A stretch of DNA of 64,000 nucleotides, from positions 124,001-188,000 of the forward strand of contig NZ_LPVF01000013.1 in assembly GCF_001517105.1 (NCBI RefSeq), given 5' to 3'. The translations under genes and the position numbers were made by a program. The notes under the pieces are model-generated. The model was not told the DNA's origin and searched no databases. It saw only the letters and a program-made list of their open reading frames with translations. Positions 25,714 through 34,171 of the stretch are shown piece after piece (the first letter of the stretch is position 1; every line of letters begins with the position of its first letter). This DNA comes from Bacillus halotolerans. Its GTDB lineage: Bacteria > Bacillota > Bacilli > Bacillales > Bacillaceae.

Positions 25714-27051
25714 TTATCTTTCAGTAAACAATTTCATCGTTTTCCAGCGGCCGTATCTGTAGTACAAAAACGCCGCACAGCTGCTGAATAAGAAACTCAT
25801 ACCGATTCCGAGACCGATCCCTTTCTGTCCAAGCCAAGCTGAAAACAGAGCCGTGAAAGGATATCTCAAAACCCAAAAAGAAATCAAATTTAAAACCAAA
25901 ACCTGCATCATTGCCCCAGCAGCTCTGACAATTCCGTTCAGTACAAAATTAATACCGATAAAGGGATAGAAAAACGCAATCCACCGCAAATATTGTTCAC
26001 CAAACGCTACCGCGTCAGGCTCACTAATAAATAATCTCATCAAGTATTTTCCAAATAACCAAATGATAATAGCAATTACGAGCATGCAAGAAAAAACAGA
26101 CATCACACCAAGCTTCGCAATCGATTCCACTCTTTTATAGTTTCCGAGCCCGATATTTTGTCCCGCCATGCTGTTGACCGCCGTACCGGCCGCCATAGCC
26201 GGAAGTGTGATGATGCTGTCCAGCCGCTGCACCGCGCCAAATCCAGAGACCACATGCTCTCCATAGGAGTTGACGACGCTCATGATCGCCATCATTCCGC
26301 CTGTAATCACCATCATCTGCAGACCGGCGGGAATACCAAGTTTCAGAATCAAAGCAGTCTCTTCCCACTTAGGTGCTCTTGGCATAGAAAACGGAACCAG
26401 CTGATGTTTGATGACATAAAACAAACCGTAAAGAAACGCAATGCCCTGTGACAAAACAGTTGAATAAGCTGCTCCCGCAATCCCCATGCGGAAAAAAGAA
26501 ATAAAAAGCGGTGCCAGCACAGCATTCAGCACAACGGCAAAAGCGATGAACCGCAGCGGTGTTTTGCTGTCGCCTAGCGCCCGAAGAACCGTACTGATAA
26601 AGTTATAACCAAACAGAAACAGTATGCCGATAAATTGAATCTGCAAATAGATCTCGGCAAGCGGAATCATGGACTCCGGCGTTTGCAGAAGACGCAGCAA
26701 TGGTTCTGACAGGAAAAAACCGGCTGCGCCGAACCCTATGCTTAAGCCTGTTAATAAAACCACAAAGGCATTTATATACGATGCCATTCCTTTCTCATCA
26801 TCTTTTCCCTTTTGCTGAGACAAAATGGTTAAGGTCGCATTATTAAGTCCCAAAATAAAAGACAGCACGGTTAAAACAATCGTGCTTGATACCGCGGCCG
26901 CGCCAAGCGCTTTTGCACCCAGCAAATTGCCGACCCATAAACTGTCTATGAATTGAAAAGAAACCTGCAGAGCATTTCCCAGCATAATAGGCATCGAAAA
27001 CAGGATAAGCTGCCTCAGCACGTTTCCCTTCGTAAAATCGTATGCTTTCAT
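25714..27051 (-). CDS. ypnP: YpnP, MATE-family efflux transporter
   Basis: A 445-residue membrane protein with about 12 hydrophobic helices in two similar halves, the MATE layout (PF01554). The N-terminal half has QVSFQFIDSLWVGNLLGAKA, and the second half has GFGAVQRLDSIITLPAMAAG followed by AGQNIGLGNYKR. Members export cations or drugs in exchange for sodium or protons; the substrate is not known. ATG 27051 is preceded by AAGGAGAAGAA; longer versions lack a ribosome site. It follows ypmT, whose terminator separates the two. Confidence 0.93.
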   Translation of the reverse strand: MKAYDFTKGNVLRQLILFSMPIMLGNALQVSFQFIDSLWVGNLLGAKALGAAAVSSTIVLTVLSFILGLNNATLTILSQQKGKDDEKGMASYINAFVVLLTGLSIGFGAAGFFLSEPLLRLLQTPESMIPLAEIYLQIQFIGILFLFGYNFISTVLRALGDSKTPLRFIAFAVVLNAVLAPLFISFFRMGIAGAAYSTVLSQGIAFLYGLFYVIKHQLVPFSMPRAPKWEETALILKLGIPAGLQMMVITGGMMAIMSVVNSYGEHVVSGFGAVQRLDSIITLPAMAAGTAVNSMAGQNIGLGNYKRVESIAKLGVMSVFSCMLVIAIIIWLFGKYLMRLFISEPDAVAFGEQYLRWIAFFYPFIGINFVLNGIVRAAGAMMQVLVLNLISFWVLRYPFTALFSAWLGQKGIGLGIGMSFLFSSCAAFLYYRYGRWKTMKLFTER

Positions 27052-27080
27052 TTCTTCTCCTTGTTCTTTTGTATTTTCGT

Positions 27081-27317
27081 TCAGCCGCATGAAAAAAGAG
27101 ACGGTGCAGCATGTCTCTTTTTTTCATGATTTATCGGTTTTTTTCGGTCTTTCATGCCAAATGTAAACACCATCACACTCAAAAACAATGCGCAGTACGA
27201 AATGTTCAAGTACATTTGATCCATATCCTCAGCCGCCAGATGATGATAAGCCAGCCAGCCGAAGTAAAGGGAAAACGTAAATGATAACAAACTGAAATAC
27301 TGGTAAATCTGCTTCAT
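27081..27317 (-). CDS. ypmT: YpmT, small membrane protein, C-terminus extended by a probable frameshift
   Basis: A protein with two hydrophobic helices (about residues 6-24 and 34-54), beginning MKQIYQYFSLLSFTFSLYFG. As written it is 78 residues and runs through its own terminator hairpin to 27081. One extra A in the A7 run at 27138-27144 would end it after KKTDKS at TGA 27124-27126, giving 64 residues, the length I recall for YpmT in 168, and would place the terminator directly after the stop. I therefore read the present C-terminus (KPINHEKKRHAAPSLFSCG) as the result of a one-base loss or a sequencing error. It follows ypmS. Function unknown. Confidence 0.78.
   Translation of the reverse strand: MKQIYQYFSLLSFTFSLYFGWLAYHHLAAEDMDQMYLNISYCALFLSVMVFTFGMKDRKKPINHEKKRHAAPSLFSCG
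27091..27124 (-). terminator. Terminator after ypmT
   Basis: On the minus strand AAAAGAGAC and GTCTCTTTT pair around a 10-base loop, followed by T-residues. As written, the ypmT frame passes through it. Confidence 0.9.
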
Positions 27318-27328
27318 TTCAGTCACCT

Positions 27329-27892
27329 CTATTGTTTAGGATGGTAATAGGAAAACTCAATTTCATCTTTTTCTAAATTAATTGTATCTGCTTTGACATA
27401 CATACCGTTCGTTAATGGCATTTCAGACAAACGAACCTCAATGCTTTTATCGCCGGGATGAACATGCACAAAGGATGGAAGTTCATAGAAGCTGTCCATA
27501 TAATTTAACACAAAGCTAATAGGAATACTCAATTTCCCTAAGGAAAATTTCGTTACATTCAGCTCGACATCGCCATTCTTTTTCACGGTCGGCTCAAATG
27601 CGATAAACGCGTCAATTGACGTGGAAAATGCTTTGATTTTCCCTGCCACATGGACATCATCATCGATATCCACTTTGTAATCAAGCTGATTTGACGCTTT
27701 CTCGTTTAAATATGAGTTGACAAACGCAGCTAAGGATTCTTTTGTGCTTGTCACTTGAAATCCGTACTCGCTTTTAGAGGTATCCTCTACCTCAGCTTGC
27801 TTGCCCGGCAGCATAACCAGCGTCACAAATCCTACTGCTAGCACAATATTGATGGCAAGCAATATAAAAAACAGTCGTTTCCAGTTATTCAT
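27329..27892 (-). CDS. ypmS: YpmS, membrane-anchored DUF2140 protein
   Basis: A 187-residue protein with one N-terminal membrane helix (LFFILLAINIVLAVGFVTLV) and a mainly beta extracellular domain. The family is DUF2140, whose members are predicted extracytoplasmic proteins of unknown function. The conserved end, MYVKADTINLEKDEIEFSYY, is typical. The start ATG 27892 lies nine bases from the ypmR stop, so ypmR, ypmS and ypmT form one transcript. YpmR is a secreted-type esterase, so a surface role for the group is plausible. Confidence 0.88.
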   Translation of the reverse strand: MNNWKRLFFILLAINIVLAVGFVTLVMLPGKQAEVEDTSKSEYGFQVTSTKESLAAFVNSYLNEKASNQLDYKVDIDDDVHVAGKIKAFSTSIDAFIAFEPTVKKNGDVELNVTKFSLGKLSIPISFVLNYMDSFYELPSFVHVHPGDKSIEVRLSEMPLTNGMYVKADTINLEKDEIEFSYYHPKQ

Positions 27893-27901
27893 GATTTCAC
27901 C

Positions 27902-28669
27902 CTACTCTTTCGGTAATCCTTCTTTTTCAATTGCTTGATAGACCCGCTTCGCTATTAAGGAATAACCCGTTCCATTAGGATGAAAATCATCTTCCTCAGA
28001 AATTCGTTTACTGTCACTTTTTTGATTGAACAAGTCTTCTATATTAATGATTTTTGCATGTTTATCTTTTTTCAGCTCTTTTTGAGCAATATTGTTCCAA
28101 TCAGTGACTACCCCGTTTAATTCCTGTAATTCAGATAAAGTAAATGTAAACGGATTATACATGCTGACATAAATCAGCTCTGCGTGATTATTCAGCGCGC
28201 GGATTTCTGAAATGATTTTTTTAAAACGCTTTTCGTACGGCTTTTCCTCTTCCTGAAACGGTTCGACGGTTAATTGCAGGAAGTTTTGACGAAGGACCTT
28301 CATCAGATCATTACCGCCAATTGTTAAAAAGACATAATCTGCATCTTTTATGCCTTTTTGAACGTTTTTATCTTTTAGTTTCTCTAACAAATCTTCCGAA
28401 CGATTCCCTTTGACGGCATAATTTTTAACGTCAACCTTTTTGACTTGCTCATTTGACCGGATAGAATCCGCCACCTTGCCGACATATCCCTTGCCCTCAG
28501 GATCTCCGACACCTTCTGTAAGCGAATCTCCGACAGCGGCAATGACAATGTGTTCCTTCGTTTTCAGTTCATGGGCTTTTTGTTTTCCCTCAGATGCTGT
28601 ACGTATGCTCGTACATGCAGTAAGAAGCAAAATCAAACTGGCCATGAGTGCAAAAATGCGCAGTTTCAA
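27902..28669 (-). CDS. ypmR: YpmR, lipoprotein of the SGNH/GDSL hydrolase family
   Basis: A 255-residue lipoprotein: a signal peptide with lipobox LLTAC puts the mature Cys near residue 19. The SGNH blocks are AAVGDSLTEGVG (nucleophile Ser), the glycine/asparagine block FLTIGGNDLMK, and the C-terminal DDFHPNGTGY with Asp and His. It is an esterase or lipase-like hydrolase facing outside the membrane. The start is TTG 28669 behind GGGGAGG. It heads ypmR-ypmS-ypmT on the minus strand. Confidence 0.88.
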   Translation of the reverse strand: MKLRIFALMASLILLLTACTSIRTASEGKQKAHELKTKEHIVIAAVGDSLTEGVGDPEGKGYVGKVADSIRSNEQVKKVDVKNYAVKGNRSEDLLEKLKDKNVQKGIKDADYVFLTIGGNDLMKVLRQNFLQLTVEPFQEEEKPYEKRFKKIISEIRALNNHAELIYVSMYNPFTFTLSELQELNGVVTDWNNIAQKELKKDKHAKIINIEDLFNQKSDSKRISEEDDFHPNGTGYSLIAKRVYQAIEKEGLPKE

Positions 28670-28746
28670 TCTTGTTGCTCCTCCCCATTCTACTAGTGGA
28701 AAGTGTATCATGTTTTAGGAGATTTGAAAATGCCTTGTCTTCGAGA

Positions 28747-29328
28747 TTACTTGAGTTTACTAGCCGCTTTCACATCAGCGATAATGTCATCGTATGGTGT
28801 ATTTTCTACTCCATTGTAATCTTTCAGCACTTTACCGTCAGGGCCTACTAAATAAAAAGAGGATTGATGAATGACCTGGTCCTGGCCTTCAGGTTTCTTC
28901 ACGATCGCTTTAAAGCTATCAAACGCAAACGTCTCGATGTCACTTTGACTGTATCCCGTTAGAAAATCCCAGTTATCAAACGATAAAGGATAATTTGCCG
29001 CAAATTTTTTCAGCTGCTTCGGGTTATCATTCTCAGGATCAACACTAAAGGATACGATACGCACATCTATATTCTCAGCTTTTAATTTCTTTTGAAGATC
29101 TGTCATATGAGCCGTCATCGGCGGACACACGGTCTCACAATTGGTGAAAATAAAGTCTGCGAGCCAAACCTTTCCTTTTAAACTGTCTAAAGAAACATTT
29201 TTGCCATCTTGGTTTTTAAAAGTAAAAGACTCCACCTCGTAATTAAGCGGATCCTTAATCTGATGTCCTCCGCAGGCACACAAAAGCAGAAAAATCAGCC
29301 CCGCCGCCAACCCTTTGATCATCTTCAT
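28747..29328 (-). CDS. ypmQ: YpmQ/Sco, copper chaperone for cytochrome oxidase
   Basis: A 193-residue lipoprotein of the SCO1/SenC family. Signal and lipobox (LLCAC) are at the N-terminus. The copper-binding motif FTNCETVCPP (CxxxC) is near residue 67, and the partner histidine is in VIHQSSFYLVGPDG; the domain is a thioredoxin fold. In B. subtilis the protein (BsSco) delivers copper to the CuA site of cytochrome c oxidase, outside the membrane. ATG 29328 gives 193 residues, the 168 length. It lies upstream of ypmR on the same strand. Confidence 0.95.
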   Translation of the reverse strand: MKMIKGLAAGLIFLLLCACGGHQIKDPLNYEVESFTFKNQDGKNVSLDSLKGKVWLADFIFTNCETVCPPMTAHMTDLQKKLKAENIDVRIVSFSVDPENDNPKQLKKFAANYPLSFDNWDFLTGYSQSDIETFAFDSFKAIVKKPEGQDQVIHQSSFYLVGPDGKVLKDYNGVENTPYDDIIADVKAASKLK

Positions 29329-29398
29329 GCCGTTCACCCTTTCCAGCTTAAAGCGCTTACTAAATGCCGCGCTCACCCTTTATGTTTAATTCTATACC

Positions 29399-29470
29399 CG
29401 CAAAAAAAATTCCTGCACGCCCCTTTGTCCGCCTGCGAGCGGCATAGCAAAGGGAACACACAGGAATAAA
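29399..29470 (-). terminator. Terminator after ypmP
   Basis: On the minus strand TTCCTGTGTGTTCCCTTTG is complementary, with a few mismatches, to CAAAGGGGCGTGCAGGAA, and a run of eight Ts follows. It is a long stem. Confidence 0.88.
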
Positions 29471-29477
29471 CGGCGTA

Positions 29478-29729
29478 TCACGCGTTGTGTTTTAACACCT
29501 CTTGATGAAAAACAGCCTGATAATCAGTCCATTTCATCCGGCGCTTCATATATTGTCGGAAAGAATACACTTTTGTCCTGCTTTTTGATGAAAACACTTC
29601 TTTTAAGTAGATCTGCAAATGCTGATTCATCATAAAGAAATAATGTTCATCTTCCTTTAACACAGGTATTTCTGTCACTTTCACCTGAATCCCGTCGCTG
29701 CGTTTGAACTCTAGGCTTTTGAGTAACAA
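29478..29729 (-). CDS. ypmP: YpmP, conserved protein of 83 aa
   Basis: An 83-residue basic protein with beta-type N-terminal residues (FKRSDGIQVKVTEIPVLKED) and an arginine/lysine-rich C-terminal half (SFRQYMKRRMKWTDYQ). No membrane segment or catalytic motif is visible. The start is TTG 29729, nine bases after GAGG; this gives the same length as YpmP of 168. It lies directly downstream of ilvA and may share its transcript before the terminator. Function unknown. Confidence 0.75.
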   Translation of the reverse strand: MLLKSLEFKRSDGIQVKVTEIPVLKEDEHYFFMMNQHLQIYLKEVFSSKSRTKVYSFRQYMKRRMKWTDYQAVFHQEVLKHNA

Positions 29730-29819
29730 GCTATCAATCCTCATTTTTTGATTGTTTTCTTCTATTATATACAATGCCGGCCGGGCTGTCTGTCATTTTG
29801 CGCGGTTGTGACGAAAAAA

Positions 29820-31088
29820 TCAGATCAGCAGATGGAATAAATCTTGATCCTTATTTACCTCTAAATAATGAAACGCTTTTTTATTCATCCGTTCAATCAG
29901 CGGTCCATAGTCAGCTTTGTTTTGAAGCTCAATGCCGACCAGGGCCGGTCCGTTGCTTTTATTGTTTTTCTTCGTATACTCAAATCGTGTAATGTCATCA
30001 TTCGGCCCAAGAACTTCGTCAAGAAATTCACGGAGTGCACCAGCTCTTTGCGGAAAATTGACGATAAAATAATGCTGAAGGCCTTCGAAAATCATAGACC
30101 GCTCCTTCATTTCCTGCATTCTTCCGATATCGTTATTGCCGCCGCTGACAACACATACTACGTTTTTCCCTTTAATTTCTTCCTTATATAAATCCAGTGC
30201 CGCGACAGAAAGAGCACCGGCCGGTTCAGCGACAATCGCACATTGATTATACAGTTCAAGAATGGCTGTGCATACCTTCCCTTCTGGCACGAGAAGTATG
30301 TCATCTACAACGGTTTCTAGCGCTTGAAAGGTTTCATCACCGATTTTTTTCACAGCCGCTCCGTCCACAAATTTATCAATTTTATCTAACGTGACGACAT
30401 GTCCAGCTTTGTTAGATTCAAAATATGACGCAGCGCCCGCCGGTTCAACAGCGATTACTTTGGTTTCAGGAGACACGTTTTTCATATACGTGCCGACCCC
30501 TGCAAGAAGCCCGCCTCCCCCGACACTTCCAAATAGAAAATGCGGTTCTGTATCAATATCGTTTAAAATTTCGACCGCCAGAGTTCCCTGGCCGGCCATT
30601 ACATCCGGATCATCAAACGGATGGATAAAGGTGCGGTGTTCCTGCTCACAGCATTCAACTGCGTTTTTATACGCATCATCAAAAGTATCACCTGTCAAAA
30701 TAATATCGATAAATCCTTTTCCGAACAGTTCAACTTGTGACACTTTTTGTCTTGGTGTTGTGGAAGGCATGAAAATCTTCCCGTGAACGCCCAGGTGTTT
30801 ACACGAAAACGCTACACCTTGCGCGTGGTTTCCGGCACTTGCGCACACGACTCCGTTTTTAGTCTGCTCGTCAGAGAGCTGCTTCATTTTGTTATAAGCC
30901 CCTCTGAGTTTAAAAGATCTGACTACCTGCAAGTCTTCTCGTTTCAAATAAATATTGCATTCGTATCTCTCAGAAAGTCTGTCATTCCTTTGCAGCGGTG
31001 TGTGAGTCACAACGTCCTTCACGTTTTGATGAGCCTTTAAAATGTCTTTTACTTGGATGAGAGAGTTTTCTTTAAGCAACGGTTTCAT
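29820..31088 (-). CDS. ilvA: IlvA threonine dehydratase
   Basis: A 422-residue PLP enzyme that makes 2-oxobutanoate from threonine, the first step of isoleucine synthesis. The PLP lysine is in RSFKLRGAYNKM near residue 58 and the phosphate-binding glycines in FGSVGGGGLLAGVG near 186. A C-terminal regulatory ACT-like domain covers about residues 335-422 (FIVNFPQRAGALREF). An extended -10, TGTTATAAT (minus strand, 31131-31139), lies 43 bases upstream. A weak CodY-like site, AATATTCAAATAATA, 11 of 15 matches, overlaps this region; CodY control of ilvA is known in B. subtilis. Confidence 0.96.
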   Translation of the reverse strand: MKPLLKENSLIQVKDILKAHQNVKDVVTHTPLQRNDRLSERYECNIYLKREDLQVVRSFKLRGAYNKMKQLSDEQTKNGVVCASAGNHAQGVAFSCKHLGVHGKIFMPSTTPRQKVSQVELFGKGFIDIILTGDTFDDAYKNAVECCEQEHRTFIHPFDDPDVMAGQGTLAVEILNDIDTEPHFLFGSVGGGGLLAGVGTYMKNVSPETKVIAVEPAGAASYFESNKAGHVVTLDKIDKFVDGAAVKKIGDETFQALETVVDDILLVPEGKVCTAILELYNQCAIVAEPAGALSVAALDLYKEEIKGKNVVCVVSGGNNDIGRMQEMKERSMIFEGLQHYFIVNFPQRAGALREFLDEVLGPNDDITRFEYTKKNNKSNGPALVGIELQNKADYGPLIERMNKKAFHYLEVNKDQDLFHLLI

Positions 31089-31298
31089 GTACAGATTCCT
31101 TTCTTGTTTTAAATCCCTATTTAATATGCCATTATAACATGAATATTCAAATAATAAGACAATTATTTTTATTTAGTAAATAAAAAAAATGAATCATATA
31201 CTAAGTTCCCCGCACCGTGATAACATCTGCGTGACCTGTATCCAGCAGCCTAAGAAAAAAGTTTCTTAAAGATAAAAGATGTTTTCATCTGAAAGGCA

Positions 31299-31307
31299 TG
31301 CTATAAT
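31299..31307 (+). promoter_or_regulatory. Extended -10 promoter of yplP
   Basis: TGCTATAAT is an extended -10 element with perfect TATAAT (31302-31307), 32 bases before the yplP start. No good -35 is seen. A short direct repeat, AGAACCAATTAGAACCAAAAGG, follows it at the ribosome-binding site. Confidence 0.6.
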
Positions 31308-31338
31308 AGAACCAATTAGAACCAAAAGGAGCCAATAA

Positions 31339-32343
31339 ATGATTACCGCACCTCGACCTTGCACTTTTCATAATCTAATTGGAGAGCATCAACTATTTCT
31401 CGAAACAAAACGAGTCGCCATGCAGTTCGCCCTATCAGAGCTTCCTGTCCTGATCACAGGAAAGGTCGGAACAGGCAAGGATCATTTTGCACAAGCCATA
31501 CACCAAGGCTCTTCAAGAAACGGCGAACCATTGATCAGTATCAATTGCAGCACCCATTCAGAAGAAAACCTTGCATACGAGCTTTTTGGCGCTGATGATG
31601 CCTTGGGTGCGTTTCAAAAAGCCGCCCGAGGTACACTTTTTCTTAATGACGTATGGAGTATGCCGGTTTCTGTACAAGCTAAGCTTCTAGAAGCACTTGA
31701 CTCAGATGGGGAAAAACCGAGAATCATCTGTGCTTCTGCAATCCCGATAACAGATGTTGCTGAAAATACATTCAGGCAGGACTTATTTTACAGGCTGAAC
31801 ATTTTAACGCTCACATTGCCGGTGCTGTCCGAGCGAAAAAGCGATATCCCCCTTTTGACCCAGTATTTCCTTTCGGAATCGGGGCAGCAATTGTTAATTG
31901 ATCCCTCAGTCTTTCCGCTGCTTGAACAGCATCCCTTTGATGGGAATGTAAGAGAATTGAAAAACGCTGCAGATTATATGGCGGCTGTATCAAGCGGAGG
32001 AACCATTCATCCGTATGACGTACCGCCGTATATACGGGACGGGCTAAATGAAAAAACGACGAAGAAAAAAGCGAAGCTTCTGACTTTAATGGAAAAAGCC
32101 GAGTTTCTGTTTATTTTGGAAACCATAAAAGTGTTAAATGAAAAAGGCGAACCGGCAAGCAGACGGATCATCTCTGAAAGCAGCAAAAACAGCCAAATCT
32201 CTTTAACGCCGCAGCAGGTCAGAAGCCGTCTCGATTATTTGGAGAAGAAAGAGTATGTGACAAAAAGCCGCGGACGTGCGGGCACGAAAATTACTTTAGA
32301 AGGGCTGAATTTTTTAGAAACGCTGCAAAAACAAATGATGTAG
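31339..32343 (+). CDS. yplP: YplP, sigma-54-activator-like AAA+ regulator without the GAFTGA loop
   Basis: A 334-residue protein. The AAA+ core has Walker A LITGKVGTGKDHFAQA (near residue 40), a modified Walker B GTLFLNDV (near 97), the arginine-finger motif FRQDLFYRLNIL (near 150), and sensor II FDGNVRELKNAADYMAA (near 205). A C-terminal winged-helix part (TPQQVRSRLDYLEKKEYVTK) replaces the usual Fis-type HTH. Between ELFG and the Walker B the normal GAFTGA loop is missing; the segment is only ADDALGAF. In B. subtilis YplP was linked to cold-shock adaptation with SigL. No N-terminal sensor domain is present. Confidence 0.88.
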   Translation: MITAPRPCTFHNLIGEHQLFLETKRVAMQFALSELPVLITGKVGTGKDHFAQAIHQGSSRNGEPLISINCSTHSEENLAYELFGADDALGAFQKAARGTLFLNDVWSMPVSVQAKLLEALDSDGEKPRIICASAIPITDVAENTFRQDLFYRLNILTLTLPVLSERKSDIPLLTQYFLSESGQQLLIDPSVFPLLEQHPFDGNVRELKNAADYMAAVSSGGTIHPYDVPPYIRDGLNEKTTKKKAKLLTLMEKAEFLFILETIKVLNEKGEPASRRIISESSKNSQISLTPQQVRSRLDYLEKKEYVTKSRGRAGTKITLEGLNFLETLQKQMM

Positions 32344-32366
32344 CAGCTAAAGAGAGGAGAATGTAC

Positions 32367-33008
32367 GTGTATACAATAAAAGAAGAGATCGCCAACGCCA
32401 TTACCCACGGCATCGGTGTGTTCTTATCCATACCAGCATTAGTGTTTCTCATTATATTTGCGGCTAATTACGGGTCCGCATGGGATATCGTCAGTTTTAC
32501 CATATTTGGTGTTTCCATGCTGCTGCTTTATTTGAGCTCCACCCTGCTTCACAGCATTCAGCACAAAAAGACGAAAGATATTTTGGAGATTATTGACCAT
32601 AGCGCCATTTACGTGTTGATTGCCGGAACCTATACCCCTTTTCTGCTTGGACCGTTAAAAGGCACACTCGGCTTCACCCTGCTCATCATCGTTTGGGCGC
32701 TAGCCCTTGGCGGAATCGTATTCAAAATTTTCTTCGTAAAACGCTTTATCATTTTATCTACCTTGATGTATTTATTAATGGGATGGCTAATGATTATCGC
32801 GGTTAAGCCTTTATATGCTTCACTGACAGGAGCTGGATTCAGTCTTCTTTTACTTGGCGGTCTGTTGTATTCAGCCGGAACGATCTTTTATATTTGGAGA
32901 AAGATCCCCTTCCATCATGCCATTTGGCACAGCTTTGTTTTAGGCGGGAGTGCAGCGATGTTTTTCTGCGTGCTGTTCTATTGTGTGAAAGTGCCGTTTT
33001 TATCCTAA
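32367..33008 (+). CDS. yplQ: YplQ, hemolysin III/YqfA-type membrane protein
   Basis: A 213-residue protein with seven hydrophobic helices of the hemolysin III (PAQR-like) family. The conserved polar residues are present: EEIANAITHGIG at the N-terminus, SSTLLHSIQHKKTKDILEII with SxxxHxxxH, DHSAIYVLIAGTYTPF, and HHAIWHSFVLGG near the end, which together form the zinc site of PAQR proteins. Cytolytic activity is known for some members; the role in the membrane is not clear. GTG 32367 is chosen (nine bases after GAGGAGA) over ATG 32361. It follows yplP by 23 bases and ends at a shared terminator. Confidence 0.9.
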   Translation: MYTIKEEIANAITHGIGVFLSIPALVFLIIFAANYGSAWDIVSFTIFGVSMLLLYLSSTLLHSIQHKKTKDILEIIDHSAIYVLIAGTYTPFLLGPLKGTLGFTLLIIVWALALGGIVFKIFFVKRFIILSTLMYLLMGWLMIIAVKPLYASLTGAGFSLLLLGGLLYSAGTIFYIWRKIPFHHAIWHSFVLGGSAAMFFCVLFYCVKVPFLS

Positions 33009-33010
33009 TG

Positions 33011-33043
33011 AAAAAGCGCAGTCTCAGCGACTGCGCTTTTTTA
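33011..33043. terminator. Bidirectional terminator between yplQ and ypkP
   Basis: AAAAAGCGCAGTC and GACTGCGCTTTTT pair over a short loop. The stem overlaps the last codon of ypkP. Confidence 0.93.
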
Positions 33044-33661
33044 GGCCCGTAATTGCTTCTCACTTGCCGGTATATAAGCCTTGGAAAATGACACTTCTAT
33101 ATCTGCTGGCTTTAAGCGTTTAACAAGCGATCCCTTCAGCAGTTCATCGGTTCCTTTCGTTTCCACCATTACAACCGGAAGGCTGTAGCGGGCTGCAAGT
33201 TCCAATGGATTGATACAGCCATCTAAAGAAAGAATCATGCTTTGGCCTTTTTCTAATTGGGTCAAAATATTTTCATATACCATTTCTGAACTGCTCTCTC
33301 GAATGACATTCATCCGTTCAAGCCATTGTCCGATAATCGGTAAACGAAACACTTTGGGATTTGCGATAAATCCGGCTGGTTCTTCAATATACCCGGCAAT
33401 CAAAGCAAGTTCAGGCAATCCTAAACGAGAATGCACATACAAAACAGGACCGCTCGGTATCGGCTCTGGCTGATGAATGGTGATGACAGATCCTGAAATG
33501 CCGATACAGCCTTCCAAAAATGCCTTTGGCTGCTCGTAAACGAGCGTCATCTGTTTTTTGTATGACAGACGCGGATCCAGCATTCTTTGATTAAACAATT
33601 GTTTTATATTTTTTAACAGCATATACATAATGTAAATCACTAGACAGCTGTAGCGAATCAA
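33041..33661 (-). CDS. ypkP: YpkP, acyltransferase-like protein with an altered active site
   Basis: A 206-residue protein with an N-terminal hydrophobic segment and a lysophosphatidate-acyltransferase-like fold: [20 protein letters not shown] near residue 77 matches the first PlsC motif, and [13 protein letters not shown] resembles motif III. The normal H-x4-D is not present; the residues after His are SRLGLPE, so PlsC activity is uncertain. TTG 33661 is the start; its ribosome site GGAGG is inside the last codons of dfrA, with a seven-base gap. It is the last gene of thyB-dfrA-ypkP. Confidence 0.8.
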   Translation of the reverse strand: MIRYSCLVIYIMYMLLKNIKQLFNQRMLDPRLSYKKQMTLVYEQPKAFLEGCIGISGSVITIHQPEPIPSGPVLYVHSRLGLPELALIAGYIEEPAGFIANPKVFRLPIIGQWLERMNVIRESSSEMVYENILTQLEKGQSMILSLDGCINPLELAARYSLPVVMVETKGTDELLKGSLVKRLKPADIEVSFSKAYIPASEKQLRA

Positions 33662-34171
33662 TTAAAATCCTCCCGCTTCAGATGATACATTCTTTTTTTC
33701 ATACACTAAAAATTCATAATCATACGGATTTTTTTCGTCCTTAGTCCCTTGCTCAGAAGAAACAAGTTTCCATTTGCTCTCATCAAATTCAGGAAAGTAG
33801 CGGTCTCCATCAAACCGGTGATGAATTTTTGTCATATACAGCCTGTCCGCGTAAGGGAACAGCGCCGTGTAAAGCTGTGCGCCTCCGATCACGAAGCATT
33901 CCTCAGTATCTGAGGCAATCTGAAGCACATCCTCTATTGAACTGACGACGGTACAACCGGGAAATTCTGAATCGTGTGCAGAAGTCACAACAATATTTTT
34001 CCGATTCGGAAGCGGACGTCCAATTGATTCATATGTTTTTCGCCCCATGATGATTGAATGTCCTGAGGTTATTTTTTTAAAGTATGCAAGGTCATTCGGC
34101 AAATGCCACGGCAAATCATTGTCCTTTCCGATAAGCCGGTTGGCATCCATCGCGAAAATGAATGAAATCAT
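33662..34171 (-). CDS. dfrA: DfrA dihydrofolate reductase
   Basis: A 169-residue enzyme that reduces dihydrofolate to tetrahydrofolate with NADPH. The active-site acid is in [19 protein letters not shown] (Asp near residue 27), NADPH-binding motifs are [19 protein letters not shown] and [14 protein letters not shown]. It overlaps the thyB stop by four bases (34168-34171), so production is tied to thymidylate synthase, which makes the dihydrofolate it must recycle. The product of the operon is therefore a complete dTMP cycle. Confidence 0.96.
   Translation of the reverse strand: MISFIFAMDANRLIGKDNDLPWHLPNDLAYFKKITSGHSIIMGRKTYESIGRPLPNRKNIVVTSAHDSEFPGCTVVSSIEDVLQIASDTEECFVIGGAQLYTALFPYADRLYMTKIHHRFDGDRYFPEFDESKWKLVSSEQGTKDEKNPYDYEFLVYEKKNVSSEAGGF

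Noticed and set aside
31089..31338. T-box or other leader element at ilvA, yplP or ilvD
   Set aside because: No T-box sequence (TGGNACCGCG-like) or long structured leader was visible; simple promoters suffice.
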